Part shown: positions 1-8,783 of the stretch, one piece after another
Position numbering within the stretch: the stretch's first letter is position 1
Layout: the number at the start of each line of letters is the position of its first letter
Assembly: GCA_027442615.1 (NCBI GenBank)
Contig: DAIBBI010000020.1
Location: 1-22,898, forward strand
DNA length: 22,898 nucleotides
Origin: JAJZRV01 sp027442615
GTDB lineage: Bacteria > Pseudomonadota > Gammaproteobacteria > Burkholderiales > Ferrovaceae
Reading direction: 5' to 3'
Notes under the pieces: generated by a model
The model's input: only the letters and a program-made list of their open reading frames with translations
Told to the model about the DNA's origin: nothing
The model's database searches: none
Made by a program: the position numbers and the translations under genes

Positions 1-1
1 C

Positions 2-1732
2 CAGCTCTTTACGCGGGAGGGGCATGGCCCTCCCACTACGGAGGCCTCCATGGTGTTTGGCAGCTTTGGCCTGTGGAAACGGGATCTTGCTGCGCTGGGC
101 TCGGAGGGGGGAGTAAGCTACCTTCTGGACAGCTCCCATTTTCATACGGATGGCTACCGTCCCGACAGCCAGGCCAATCGTGATCAGCAGATGGCCAAGT
201 TTTCGATCTCCCCCACGGAGGGCGGAAAACTGACGGTGGTGGCCAACGCCAACCAGCAACACGACACGCAGGATCCTCTGGGGCTAACCCGTGCGGCCTA
301 CCTGCAAAATCCCTTTGGCCCCCTGGCAGCCCGCCAGGGGGGTACTACTTATCCTGACCTTGCTGCAGCATATGGCACACGCAAAAGCATCAACCATCTG
401 CAGGGGGGGGTGACCTATGATCAGGCCTTCGGCGAAGACCACCTGCAAACCACGCTCTACTCGGGCAACCGTCACGTCACGCAATTCCAGTCGGCCATGG
501 CCTCCTTCAGCAGCAATAGCGGCGTAATCGACTACGCCCGCGACTTTTACGGCGCCGATGTGCGCTGGACCCGGGTGCGTTCCCTCGGTGATCACGGATT
601 GCTCACGCTCACAGCCGGCATGGACAACGACCAGTTCCAGGACAATCGCAAGGGCTTTACCAATTTCACGACAACTGAAACCAGCGGCACGCTGGTGTGC
701 GGCTCCAATGCCACCTGTGGCGTGTTCGGCAACCAAAAGCGACAGGAAATGGATACCGTACGCAGCACTGATCCGTATTTCCAGGCCGAATGGGACCTTC
801 AAACCTGGGTTCTGAGTGGTGGACTTCGCTACAGCCGCGTCAATTTCAACGTCAACAATTCGCTCTCCAACGGCCTTACCTCCAGCCAGGCCACGGGAGC
901 CGCAAGTGGCGACGTTACCTTCACCCATACCACCCCGGTGCTCTCCGCGCTGTATCGGCTCAACAACGCCACCAATCTGTACGTCAGCGGCTCGCAGGGA
1001 TTTGAAACCCCCACCCTCAATGAAATGTTTTATTCCCGCAACGGAGCTAACGTGGCCGACGTCTTTAATTTCGGGCTGAAAGCCGCCACCGTCCATGCTC
1101 TGGAAGCAGGCGTCAAATCCATGCTCAGCGCGGACACGGAAGCCACTTTTGCCGTTTATCACGTGCGCGTGGACAACGAAGCCGTGGTGGACATCAACGT
1201 CAATGGGGCCGCGGCGTATAAAAATGCGCAAACAGAACGCGACGGTGCCGAATGGAGTCTCGACAGCAAACTCTCGCCCACCGTCAGCAGCAAACTGTCC
1301 ATCACCCTGCTGCACGCCTTCTTCACCAACCCTGGTGCCACCACCACCGTGGTCGGCCCTGCGGCCAGCAGCCTGCCCGTGGCTGCAGGCAACACCCTTC
1401 CGGGTGTTGCCGAAAAATACGCCTATGCCGAACTGGCCTGGGATCCGCTTCCCGGGTTGAGCACCGCAGCTGAATTCACTGCGCGCGGACGCATGTTCGT
1501 GGAGGACAGCAATACAGAAATGCCCGCCCCGGGTTATGCCATTGTCTCGTGGCGGCTGCTGCTGCACCAGGAGGTTTCAGGATGGAAGCTGAAAGAATTT
1601 GCCCGGGTGGACAACCTGTTTGACCGAACCTATGTGGGGAGCGTGATCATCGGCGATGCCTTTGGCCGATTCTACGAACCGGCGCCAGGACGTAACGGAT
1701 TGATTGGCGTCAGCGCCAGTTACACGTTTTAG
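2..1732 (+). CDS. TonB-dependent outer-membrane receptor, 3' part (5' end outside window)
   Basis: The frame is open from the left edge, so the signal peptide, TonB box and most of the plug lie upstream. The first visible residues (QLFTREG) resemble the end of a plug domain (usually ..GVIQ.FTR.G). The ATG at 50 is internal, not the true start. The rest reads as alternating beta-strands of a 22-strand barrel and ends in the expected way: LFDRTYVGS, then a terminal strand closing on aromatic Phe (SASYTF). Such receptors import ferric siderophores or similar ligands across the outer membrane using TonB-ExbBD energy; the substrate cannot be told from the sequence. A run of eight G (403-410) lies inside the coding region. 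The next gene starts 84 bases downstream on the same strand. Family is confident, specificity unknown. Confidence 0.9.
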   Translation, partial: QLFTREGHGPPTTEASMVFGSFGLWKRDLAALGSEGGVSYLLDSSHFHTDGYRPDSQANRDQQMAKFSISPTEGGKLTVVANANQQHDTQDPLGLTRAAYLQNPFGPLAARQGGTTYPDLAAAYGTRKSINHLQGGVTYDQAFGEDHLQTTLYSGNRHVTQFQSAMASFSSNSGVIDYARDFYGADVRWTRVRSLGDHGLLTLTAGMDNDQFQDNRKGFTNFTTTETSGTLVCGSNATCGVFGNQKRQEMDTVRSTDPYFQAEWDLQTWVLSGGLRYSRVNFNVNNSLSNGLTSSQATGAASGDVTFTHTTPVLSALYRLNNATNLYVSGSQGFETPTLNEMFYSRNGANVADVFNFGLKAATVHALEAGVKSMLSADTEATFAVYHVRVDNEAVVDINVNGAAAYKNAQTERDGAEWSLDSKLSPTVSSKLSITLLHAFFTNPGATTTVVGPAASSLPVAAGNTLPGVAEKYAYAELAWDPLPGLSTAAEFTARGRMFVEDSNTEMPAPGYAIVSWRLLLHQEVSGWKLKEFARVDNLFDRTYVGSVIIGDAFGRFYEPAPGRNGLIGVSASYTF

Positions 1733-1765
1733 ATGGTCAGAACCCCCCATAGTCCGTTACAATCC

Positions 1766-1771
1766 TTGACA
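1766..1771 (+). promoter_or_regulatory. Possible -35 element upstream of the response regulator
   Basis: A perfect TTGACA lies in the 84-base gap before the response regulator gene. The region 16-18 bases downstream (around 1788-1795, GAAACTTA) matches a -10 box poorly, so this may be an activator-dependent promoter or chance. No hairpin terminator for the receptor gene is obvious in the gap. Confidence 0.3.
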
Positions 1772-1816
1772 CTTTTCACCAATCCATGAAACTTAACCGA
1801 AGGATCGTAGCGGGCA

Positions 1817-2449
1817 ATGATCAACGTACTGGTAGTTGACGACCATTCCATCATAAGGAAGGGCATCATCCAACTGCTTCAGGACACGCAGGACATGCGC
1901 GTTACCGGCGAGGCCGAAAATGGCGCAGATGCCCTGCAATTGATCCGGGAACACGATTACGACGTGGTTTTGCTGGACATCAGCATGCCCGGAGAGCACG
2001 GCATAGACGTGTTAAAGCAAATCAAGGGCATACGCCCAAAACTGCCCGTCATGATCCTGAGCATGTACCCGGAGGAGCAGTACGCCGTGCGCTCCCTCAA
2101 GGCAGGGGCCTCGGGCTACATCAACAAACAGGGCGCCCTGGCGCAACTGGTCGCGGCCATCCGCCAGGTGGCGGGCGGTAAAAAGTACATCAGCAACGAG
2201 CTTGCCATGCAGTTGGCCGACAATCTGTCCCATGGCCACGTGGAACTTCCGCATCAAATACTGTCCCATCGGGAATATCAAACGCTATGCCTGATTGCCT
2301 CGGGGAAAAAACTGAGTGAGATTGCGGAGACCATGTCCTTGAGCGCCAAAACAGTAAGCGTCTACCGCGCCCGTCTGCTGGAAAAGATGAATCTCAAAAC
2401 CAATGCGGAACTGATCCACTACGCCATCACCCATAACCTGGTAATTTGA
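1817..2449 (+). CDS. NarL/FixJ-family response regulator (REC + LuxR-type HTH)
   Basis: 210 residues, the normal length for this family. The receiver domain (about 3-118) has the acidic pair D8-D9, phospho-acceptor D54 in LLDISMPG, S82 at the switch position and K104 in GYINKQG. The C-terminal LuxR/GerE helix-turn-helix (about 145-208) contains LSHREYQTLCLIASGKKLSEIA followed by LSAKTVSVYRARLLEKM. It should be a phosphorylation-controlled DNA-binding transcription factor of the UvrY/GacA type. An AAGGA-like ribosome site lies about 12 bases upstream of the ATG. No histidine kinase is encoded beside it, so it is an orphan within this window. It ends 12 bases before the convergent DUF748 gene. 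The regulon cannot be inferred. Confidence 0.93.
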   Translation: MINVLVVDDHSIIRKGIIQLLQDTQDMRVTGEAENGADALQLIREHDYDVVLLDISMPGEHGIDVLKQIKGIRPKLPVMILSMYPEEQYAVRSLKAGASGYINKQGALAQLVAAIRQVAGGKKYISNELAMQLADNLSHGHVELPHQILSHREYQTLCLIASGKKLSEIAETMSLSAKTVSVYRARLLEKMNLKTNAELIHYAITHNLVI

Positions 2450-2461
2450 GACAGGCGCGAC

Positions 2462-5236
2462 TTACTTCAGCGAAAAATCCACCCTGGCCGGACTGGCCTG
2501 ATCTGCAGTTGGCGCCGGCCCCGCAGCACCCCCGACAATAAACAACCGCTCGCGGGGCATTTTCCCCTGATGTACCAGCCAATCGCGCACCGCCTCTGCG
2601 CGACGGTTTGCCAGCGCCGCGAGATCATCGTCCGTCACCACTGTATTAGCCATCAGGAGTTTTTCCATTTCCGGCACCGGCAGGGATTTTTCCAGTCCGA
2701 TCATGTTGCGCGGCTTGGGGAAATTTTCATTGTGATACACCCGTGCCAGCAAGGCGGGGTAGTCCCCTGGAGGCACCTCCACGGCATCCGGACTGACCGA
2801 TTCGCCCCGGGCGATTTTCTGCCTCATCCACAGGGCCCTCACCTTCTGATCGATGCCGGCGCGCCGCAACCCTTCGGCATCGGTGACGCGATCCGCGTGC
2901 CCGGCAATGTCCAGTTTCAGGGCAGGACGTTCCGTCAGGGCCCGTGCCAGGGACCGCAGCTGTGCCGCTCCCGCCGTATCGATGACCTCCCGCCCCGGTG
3001 CAAAGGTCATGAAGGAAGCGGATGCCCCGTGTTCAAAAAAGGAGGCGATCATCGAGAACGGCGCAGTGACCGCCTTGGTAATGAGGTTGATCACCATCTT
3101 GAAGATGATTCCGCCCACCGAGAACTGTGGATCGTTAAGCGAGCCTTCCACCGGCAAATCGACGTCAATGGTGCCGTTGCGATCCTTGAGCAGGGCAATC
3201 GCAAGCTGCACCGGCAGCTGGGTGGCATCCGGGCTTTCCACCTTGTTTCCAAAAGTCAGTTGGTCCAGCACCAGGTGATTCTGTGCCGTCAGGGCATGGT
3301 CCAGCACCTGGTAATTGGCCTCGAAGGAGAGCTTGCCCTTTTCGATGTCATACCCCATGTATTTTCCGGAGTAGGGGCTGAAGGAAACCATGTCCATGCC
3401 GTTGACGTCAGCCCGGATATCCAGGAAGAGATTGCCGCGCAACGGGTTGATTTTCCCTGCAATCGAAAGCGGCGCATCGTTGACCTGCCCGCGCAGGTCA
3501 ACGCTGGCAGCACTCGCCTGGGCCGAAGAGAGGCCGCTGATGACCCCACCCAGCGCTTCCAGGTCAGCGCTATAGTGAGGCTTGATGTAATTGTCGCTAA
3601 AGTGCACTGCTCCGCCCTGCAATGACACCTTGCCGATCCTGACGGAATAGCCTGCCGGTGCCGTCGCGCTGGCAGCCGTTTCTGGCGGGGCAGCTGTGGA
3701 CCGGGCCGGGGGGCCTGCGGCGGATTCGCTACGCAGGAGGTCCTGGAGATTGATGCGCCCGTCCGGGTTGATGCTGACCCGGGCAAAAAAGTCATTGAGC
3801 GCCACCTGGCGGATGGAGATGGCAAGCGGCACCAGGCGAACATCAATACCTTCGAGGAACAGGGATTTCCAGCGAAGCAGTTCACGTGCGCTCATCCGGT
3901 CGAGGGTGACGAGGTCGGTGAGCGCCAGTTGTCCCTGGAACCCACCCTGAATTTTTCCACCGCCCCCCTGGGTCAGATTGAGTTTGCCCTGCGTGGTCAG
4001 TTTTCCTCGCGCCAAAAGCAGGTTGGTATGCGCGGTGAGGTAAGTCTGCAGCGGCAGCAGGTCCAGTTTCCGAACATCCACGTCGAGCGAAGCGTTCGCG
4101 GGGGTCAAACCCACAACCCCGGCAAGATGGATCTGCCCCGTGTCGTTAACCTGCGCAGCCAGGTCCACCATGCCCGTTTTTCCGGATGCCGTGGAAACAT
4201 CCCGAAGCGCCAGCGTCAGTGCGGAGAGCATGGTGGTGATGGGCCGACGGGGGCCTTTGTCCTCGATCCGCGCCGAGGGGACGGAAAGTTCGAGCCTGGC
4301 AATGTCAAGGGACTGGTCTCCCAGATTGAAGGTGGCGCCGTGCAGGTCCACCGTGCCCTCATCCATCAGGAAAGCCAGCTTGGGCGCGCCATTACTGCCG
4401 GACAGATTCAAGCCATGCAGGCGCAGCTGTCCATCAAGCCCCAGCGTGGCCGGTTCTTTGGCCCGGGTTTGAAAGCGGGCGTCCAGATGGACGTCGAGCC
4501 GCCCCTGCACGAGGCCCATGGGCAATGGTGCCGGCAGGTAATCCAGATAGTGCGGCAGGTCCACGCCTTCCAGGTCCATATGCACACTGGCCTGGGGTTG
4601 AACCGCGAAGGGCAGCACCTTTCCCTGGAGCTGCATGTCGGTGCCGTCAATGCGTGCGCTCAGGACCGGCTCCACAAAAACCTCCTCATGGGAGGGCAGG
4701 GTTGAAACGAAGGGAATGCCCAACTTCAGCCGGCTGACTTCGTGGGTCAATTTACGGGGGCGATCCTCAAAGGTGAGTGCGCCTTCCTCGATCTGGATGT
4801 TGTGAATGGCGAACCGTGCGGGACCAGTGGCTGCCGGGGCAGGAGCTGGTTTCAGGGCAAGCTGCAGCAGGTCGTCAAAATTGTAGTGATGAGGGGAGAG
4901 CAAAACAAGATGGAGGTTGGGGCGAACCAGACGCACTTCCCGGATCACCGGAGCGAAATGGAGCAGGGAGCCCAGGGACGCCTTGACCTGCAACTCATCG
5001 AATGCGGCGAAGACCGTTTTCCCGTCGGGCTCATACAGGCTCAACCCGCGCACCGTCAGGGACAGGGCCAACGGGTTGATTTCCACTTTCTGCAGGATCA
5101 GTCGCCGATGAGTGAAATCAGCGACTTTCTGTTCGGCCTGGGACAGGAGGAAGCCCGGCAACACAAAATAGGCCAGCGCCGCCAGCAACGCGACAACGCC
5201 TGCGATGCCCAACCCGATTTTATTGATCAGGGACAT
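2462..5236 (-). CDS. DUF748/AsmA-like envelope protein with OmpA-like C-terminus
   Basis: About 924 residues from the ATG at 5236; the frame is open to a GTG at 5272, but the MSLINKIGLGIAG start places a single membrane anchor (about residues 6-28) right at the N-terminus as expected. The long middle is rich in beta-strand repeats like AsmA/DUF748 proteins, with a Pro/Ala-rich linker near residues 520-540. The last ~160 residues carry an OmpA-like segment (LKLDIAGHADRVTDAEGLRRAG, then ALANRRAEAVRDWLV). Members are inner-membrane-anchored periplasmic proteins thought to act in envelope biogenesis or lipid transport; the exact role is unsettled. It lies 50 bases downstream of the SDR gene on the same strand and could be cotranscribed with it. 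Confidence 0.85.
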   Translation of the reverse strand: MSLINKIGLGIAGVVALLAALAYFVLPGFLLSQAEQKVADFTHRRLILQKVEINPLALSLTVRGLSLYEPDGKTVFAAFDELQVKASLGSLLHFAPVIREVRLVRPNLHLVLLSPHHYNFDDLLQLALKPAPAPAATGPARFAIHNIQIEEGALTFEDRPRKLTHEVSRLKLGIPFVSTLPSHEEVFVEPVLSARIDGTDMQLQGKVLPFAVQPQASVHMDLEGVDLPHYLDYLPAPLPMGLVQGRLDVHLDARFQTRAKEPATLGLDGQLRLHGLNLSGSNGAPKLAFLMDEGTVDLHGATFNLGDQSLDIARLELSVPSARIEDKGPRRPITTMLSALTLALRDVSTASGKTGMVDLAAQVNDTGQIHLAGVVGLTPANASLDVDVRKLDLLPLQTYLTAHTNLLLARGKLTTQGKLNLTQGGGGKIQGGFQGQLALTDLVTLDRMSARELLRWKSLFLEGIDVRLVPLAISIRQVALNDFFARVSINPDGRINLQDLLRSESAAGPPARSTAAPPETAASATAPAGYSVRIGKVSLQGGAVHFSDNYIKPHYSADLEALGGVISGLSSAQASAASVDLRGQVNDAPLSIAGKINPLRGNLFLDIRADVNGMDMVSFSPYSGKYMGYDIEKGKLSFEANYQVLDHALTAQNHLVLDQLTFGNKVESPDATQLPVQLAIALLKDRNGTIDVDLPVEGSLNDPQFSVGGIIFKMVINLITKAVTAPFSMIASFFEHGASASFMTFAPGREVIDTAGAAQLRSLARALTERPALKLDIAGHADRVTDAEGLRRAGIDQKVRALWMRQKIARGESVSPDAVEVPPGDYPALLARVYHNENFPKPRNMIGLEKSLPVPEMEKLLMANTVVTDDDLAALANRRAEAVRDWLVHQGKMPRERLFIVGGAAGPAPTADQASPARVDFSLK

Positions 5237-5286
5237 ACGGGCATTGTCCACCCAACCCCCCGTGCTGTCCACGGCGCAGGGTTGCC

Positions 5287-6027
5287 CTAGAGCGAAATGC
5301 CCCCGCTCGCCTCGAGGGCTACGCCATTGATGTAGCTGGCTTCATCGCTGGCCAGAAACGCATACACGTTGGCCATTTCCTCAGGAGTGCCCAGGCGATG
5401 CATCCAGGACCGCTCGCGCATGGTGTCCAGGACGTTTTCCGGAATGGTGGACAGGATTTGGGTGGCGATGAACCCGGGGCAGACCGCGTTGACGCGGATG
5501 CCCTTGCCCCCCAGTTCGCGTGCCCAGGTTTTTGTAAACCCGATCACGCCAAATTTGGTGGCCGCGTAATTGGTCTGGCCAAAATTGCCATACAGTCCCA
5601 CCACGCTGGAGGCGCTGACGATGGCTCCCTTTCCCTGGTTCAGCATATAGGGCACCGCAGACTGGGTGCAGTGAAACACGCCCTTGAGGTTGACGTCGAT
5701 GACGTCGTCAAACTGCTGCTCGGTCATTTTGACGAGACGCGCGTCCTTGGTGATGCCGGCGTTATTGATGAGAATGTCGATGCGCCCGTACTTTTGCACC
5801 ACTTGGGCCATGACGGCGTCCACCTGCGGCCGGTTCGTGACATTCAACTGGAATCCCTCGGCCCGACCCCCGGTGGCCTCAATGTCACCCACGGCATGGT
5901 GCACCTGATCCAGGTTGAGGTCGCACACCATGACGGTGGCCCCCTCCGCCGCGAACTTTCTTGCCGTGGCGAGGCCAATTCCGTTGGCTGCCCCTGTAAT
6001 CACCGCGATCTTGTCCCCTAGTCTCAT
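5287..6027 (-). CDS. Short-chain dehydrogenase/reductase, FabG/acetoacetyl-CoA reductase-like
   Basis: 246 residues from the ATG at 6027, chosen because it is preceded by an AAAGGGAAG ribosome site and gives the standard N-terminus MRLGDKIAVITG; an upstream ATG at 6066 would lie at the predicted transcription start. Classical SDR features are present: TGAANGIG cofactor loop (11-18), NNAG (88-91), N113, S141, Y154 and K158 in YAATK. It should be an NAD(P)H-dependent reductase of 3-oxoacyl-ACP, acetoacetyl-CoA or a similar keto substrate; sequence alone does not decide. It has its own promoter (TATAAT at 6073-6078) with an overlapping palindrome resembling a PhaR site, which hints at polyhydroxybutyrate or acetoacetate metabolism. 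Confidence 0.88.
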   Translation of the reverse strand: MRLGDKIAVITGAANGIGLATARKFAAEGATVMVCDLNLDQVHHAVGDIEATGGRAEGFQLNVTNRPQVDAVMAQVVQKYGRIDILINNAGITKDARLVKMTEQQFDDVIDVNLKGVFHCTQSAVPYMLNQGKGAIVSASSVVGLYGNFGQTNYAATKFGVIGFTKTWARELGGKGIRVNAVCPGFIATQILSTIPENVLDTMRERSWMHRLGTPEEMANVYAFLASDEASYINGVALEASGGISL

Positions 6028-6056
6028 CACTTCCCTTTCAAAACAATCCATTAATA

Positions 6057-6078
6057 AATACTGCAATGCAGCATTATA
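6057..6078 (-). promoter_or_regulatory. SDR promoter with overlapping palindromic operator
   Basis: Read on the minus strand, a perfect TATAAT box occupies 6078-6073, placing a transcription start near 6066, about 39 bases before the SDR start codon. A -35 box is not recognisable. A 19-base palindrome with 8 of 9 matched pairs (AATACTGCA, centre A at 6066, TGCAGCATT; 6057-6075) overlaps the -10 box and probable start site. Its core fits CTGCN3GCAG, which I recall as the site of the polyhydroxyalkanoate regulator PhaR. The position is ideal for repression; regulator identity is inference. Confidence 0.5.
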
Positions 6079-6120
6079 GGCCGCTTTGAGCCTCCAGGGG
6101 ATGCTTCTGTGGAGTTTGCT

Positions 6121-7437
6121 TCAGTCCGGCAAATCCTTGCCCGTGGTTTCCGGAAGAAACCAGGGCAGGACCAGGCCCAACAGGTAGATCAAACCAATCA
6201 TCATGGCGGCATGGGACACGCCGCCGAAAGATTTGATCAGGTTGCCGGCGATGATCGGAAACACCCAGGCGATCAATCGCGCCGCGTTGAAGATGACGCT
6301 GGCCGCGGTGGCGCGCACCGAGGTGGCGAAGAGTTCGGGGGGATAAATGGCCATCCACACATAGGCGCAACCCAGCGTGAAGAACCCGTTGATGGGGGCC
6401 ACCCAGGCCATGGTGGCGACATCCGTCACCCACTGGTAGGTGACCCAGGTCATCACGAGGCTGCCCAGATAGGTCAGGAACAGAAACCAGCGCCGGCCGA
6501 TACGGTCAATGATGAAGCCGGCCAGCAGGTAGGCCGCAATGGCACCCGCCGTGTAGATGAGCGCAATGCGCGCCCCCCATGCCACCGGACTTTCGATGCC
6601 CGCCGCTTTGGCAAGGCCGATCGTGTAGACCGGCAGCCAGCTGGAAATGGCCCACCAACCCGTGGTGGTGGTCACCGACAGGGCGAGGGCGATGAGCGTG
6701 CGGCGCAGGGCTTCGGGTTCGCGAAACAACTGGAACAGGGTGAAGGGCCGCCTGGCACCGGCTGCCGTCTTCCCGTCCGCGGTGGCCGACCAGCGCCTGG
6801 CCACGATGGCATCCTTCCATTTCTGCGACTCGTCCAGGGTGCGCCTGATGTACAGCACGAACAGTGCAGGGATGGCTCCCACCACAAACATCAGGCGCCA
6901 GCTGTCCGCTCCCAGCGGCAGGGCGGTGGAAAGATAAAACCAGATCAGCGCAGCAAGAAAGGTGCCCCAGCCAAAGCCCGATTGGAGGAATCCGGCCCCC
7001 TTGGGGCGCGCCTTGTTTGGCCAGGTTTCTGCCAGCAGGGAGACGCCCGTGGCCCACTCACTGCCCATGGCCAGTCCCGTCACAAAACGCAGCAAGGCCA
7101 GCTGATTGAAATCGGACACCAACGCCGTCAGTCCGGAAAACAGGGCATACAGGAACACCGACCAGAGCATGACCCGCTTGCGCCCCAGGTAATCCGCCAG
7201 AACACCGCCCGCCAAACCACCGATGCCCCACCCCAGCAGGGTGATGCCGATGGCCACGCCGGCGTAAATGGCATGCGAGGCCAACTGATCAGGCAGCAGC
7301 AGCATCTTCAGGGCCATGGGCAGGACCACCACCAGCGCGTAGGCCTCGTAGCCGTCAAACACCCATCCCAAAAAACTTCCCGTCAGTACCTTCCAGTGCT
7401 GCGGCGTCAAACCATCGCGCCAGGACGCTGTGCTCAT
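6121..7437 (-). CDS. MFS transporter (organic-acid/proton symporter type)
   Basis: 438 residues with about 12 hydrophobic segments. The loop between segments 2 and 3 has the MFS signature (GGVLADYLGRKRVM), and the N-terminus (GSFLGWVFDGYEAYAL) resembles the sialate/aromatic-acid/metabolite:H+ symporter branch, where an acidic residue follows the first-helix GW.FD. A GAGGAG ribosome site lies about 8 bases before the ATG. It is divergent from the CoA-transferase gene across a 140-base gap, which suggests that it brings in the acid the transferase activates. The substrate is not determined by sequence. The SDR gene follows 93 bases downstream with its own promoter. Confidence 0.88.
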   Translation of the reverse strand: MSTASWRDGLTPQHWKVLTGSFLGWVFDGYEAYALVVVLPMALKMLLLPDQLASHAIYAGVAIGITLLGWGIGGLAGGVLADYLGRKRVMLWSVFLYALFSGLTALVSDFNQLALLRFVTGLAMGSEWATGVSLLAETWPNKARPKGAGFLQSGFGWGTFLAALIWFYLSTALPLGADSWRLMFVVGAIPALFVLYIRRTLDESQKWKDAIVARRWSATADGKTAAGARRPFTLFQLFREPEALRRTLIALALSVTTTTGWWAISSWLPVYTIGLAKAAGIESPVAWGARIALIYTAGAIAAYLLAGFIIDRIGRRWFLFLTYLGSLVMTWVTYQWVTDVATMAWVAPINGFFTLGCAYVWMAIYPPELFATSVRATAASVIFNAARLIAWVFPIIAGNLIKSFGGVSHAAMMIGLIYLLGLVLPWFLPETTGKDLPD

Positions 7438-7483
7438 CAGTGCTCTCCTCAGTCAGGGGGGCGGCGCCCTTATTGGATTTTGA

Positions 7484-7525
7484 ATGCCGCAGAATAAGGC
7501 GAATTAGGGTAGCATTATTCGGCAT
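7484..7525. promoter_or_regulatory. Inverted repeat in the divergent MFS / CoA-transferase promoter region
   Basis: The 140-base gap between the two divergent start codons contains inverted arms: ATGCCG-CAG-AATAA at 7484-7497 and TTATTCGGCAT at 7515-7525. The second arm pairs with the first over 11 positions if a 3-base bulge is allowed; the inner GAATAA / TTATTC pair is perfect with a 17-base spacer. This is the layout of a regulator operator shared by both genes. Convincing -35/-10 pairs could not be assigned, and no regulator gene lies next to it. Confidence 0.35.
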
Positions 7526-7577
7526 CCGCTTCGAGCGTTATCGCCGTTGCGTCATTCACAAGGACGAAGACCCTTCG

Positions 7578-8783
7578 ATGGAGAACATCCAATCTGCTGG
7601 CCCCCTGACAGGCCTGCGCGTTCTGGAATTGGGCCAGTTGATTGCCGGGCCTTTCACCACGAAAACGCTGGGCGACCTGGGTGCAGAAATCATCAAGATC
7701 GAGCCTCCAGGCACAGGCGACCCGCTGCGCCAATGGCGCATGCTGCACGAGGGAACCTCGGTGTGGTGGGAAGTCCAGTCCCGCAACAAGCAATCCGTGG
7801 CCATTGACCTGCGCCGCCCCGAAGGGCAGCAGATCGTCAAGGCCCTCGCAGCGCGCGTGGACATCCTGGTGGAAAATTTTCGTCCCGGCACGCTGGAAGG
7901 CTGGGGGATGTCCTATGACGAACTTGCCGCCGAAAACCCAGGCCTCATTCTGCTGCGCATTTCAGGCTTTGGGCAAACAGGACCCTATCGCGACCAGCCA
8001 GGCTTTGGCGTGGTGGGAGAAGCCATGGGGGGATTGCGCCACCTCACCGGACAGCCCGGAGAGGTTCCGGTGCGGGTTGGAGTGAGCATTGGCGACACCC
8101 TCGCTGCCCTGCACGGCACCATCGGCGTGCTTGCCGCATTGCACGAACGCGCGCGCAATGGCGGCCGGGGGCAGGTGGTGGACATTGCCCTCTACGAAGC
8201 CGTGTTCAATTGCATGGAAAGCCTGTTGCCGGAGTACAGCGCCTTTGGCGCCGTGCGCGAACCGGCGGGAAGCGCCCTGCCCGGCATCACACCCAGCAAT
8301 GCCTACCCATGCCTCGACGGCTGGGTCTTGGTGGCAGGCAATGGCGACAGCATTTTCAGGCGCCTCATGGAAGCCATCGAACGCACGGATCTCGCGCAGG
8401 ATCCCGAACTCGCCCACAACGACGGGCGCAGCAATCGCGCTGCCGAAATCGACGCCGCCATCGGTACCTGGACCCAGACCCTGTCCATTGCCCAGGTTCT
8501 GCAGGTGCTGCAGCGGGCCAACGTCCCGGGTGGGCGCATTTACACTGTGGCGGACATTGCCGCGGACCCCCACTACCGCGCCCGCGACATGATCCTTGAG
8601 AGCGAAACGGCGCAGGGGCTGCGACTGGAAGTGCCCGGCATCGTCCCCAAACTGTCGCGCACGCCCGGGAGCATCCGCATGCGTGCCCCGGTACTGGGGG
8701 AAGATACGGACTGCCTTTTGGCAGAACTGGGCTACGACGCCAAGGCCCTTCAGGCCTTGCGCGACGCCGGAGTCATCGCATGA
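7578..8783 (+). CDS. CaiB/BaiF-family (class III) CoA-transferase
   Basis: 401 residues from the ATG at 7578, the usual length. This start gives the family N-terminus (LTGLRVLELGQLIAGPFTT) and lies after AAGGACGAAGA; the frame extends upstream, but that stretch is the divergent promoter region. Family features include GDLGAEIIKIEPP near 32-44, the NKQSVAIDL segment, VENFRPG near 99-104 and the expected catalytic Asp at about 173 in VSIGDTLAALHG. Class III transferases move CoA between carboxylic acids through an Asp-anhydride intermediate. The stop overlaps the lyase start (ATGA), so the two are translationally coupled. It probably activates an imported acid for cleavage by the next enzyme; the acid is not known. 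Confidence 0.93.
   Translation: MENIQSAGPLTGLRVLELGQLIAGPFTTKTLGDLGAEIIKIEPPGTGDPLRQWRMLHEGTSVWWEVQSRNKQSVAIDLRRPEGQQIVKALAARVDILVENFRPGTLEGWGMSYDELAAENPGLILLRISGFGQTGPYRDQPGFGVVGEAMGGLRHLTGQPGEVPVRVGVSIGDTLAALHGTIGVLAALHERARNGGRGQVVDIALYEAVFNCMESLLPEYSAFGAVREPAGSALPGITPSNAYPCLDGWVLVAGNGDSIFRRLMEAIERTDLAQDPELAHNDGRSNRAAEIDAAIGTWTQTLSIAQVLQVLQRANVPGGRIYTVADIAADPHYRARDMILESETAQGLRLEVPGIVPKLSRTPGSIRMRAPVLGEDTDCLLAELGYDAKALQALRDAGVIA

Noticed and set aside
284..1567. Long open frame (427 codons) antisense to the TonB receptor
   Set aside because: It is in antiphase to a clearly coding gene, has a low-complexity Gly/His/Ala-rich composition and no recognisable domain; a high-GC shadow.
2570..3625. 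351-codon plus-strand frame inside the DUF748 gene
   Set aside because: Antisense shadow rich in Arg, His and Gln without family motifs; the minus-strand DUF748 protein explains the region.
6109..7497. 462-codon plus-strand frame opposite the MFS gene
   Set aside because: Gly/Gln/Arg-rich shadow; the minus strand encodes a clean 12-segment transporter with the MFS loop motif.
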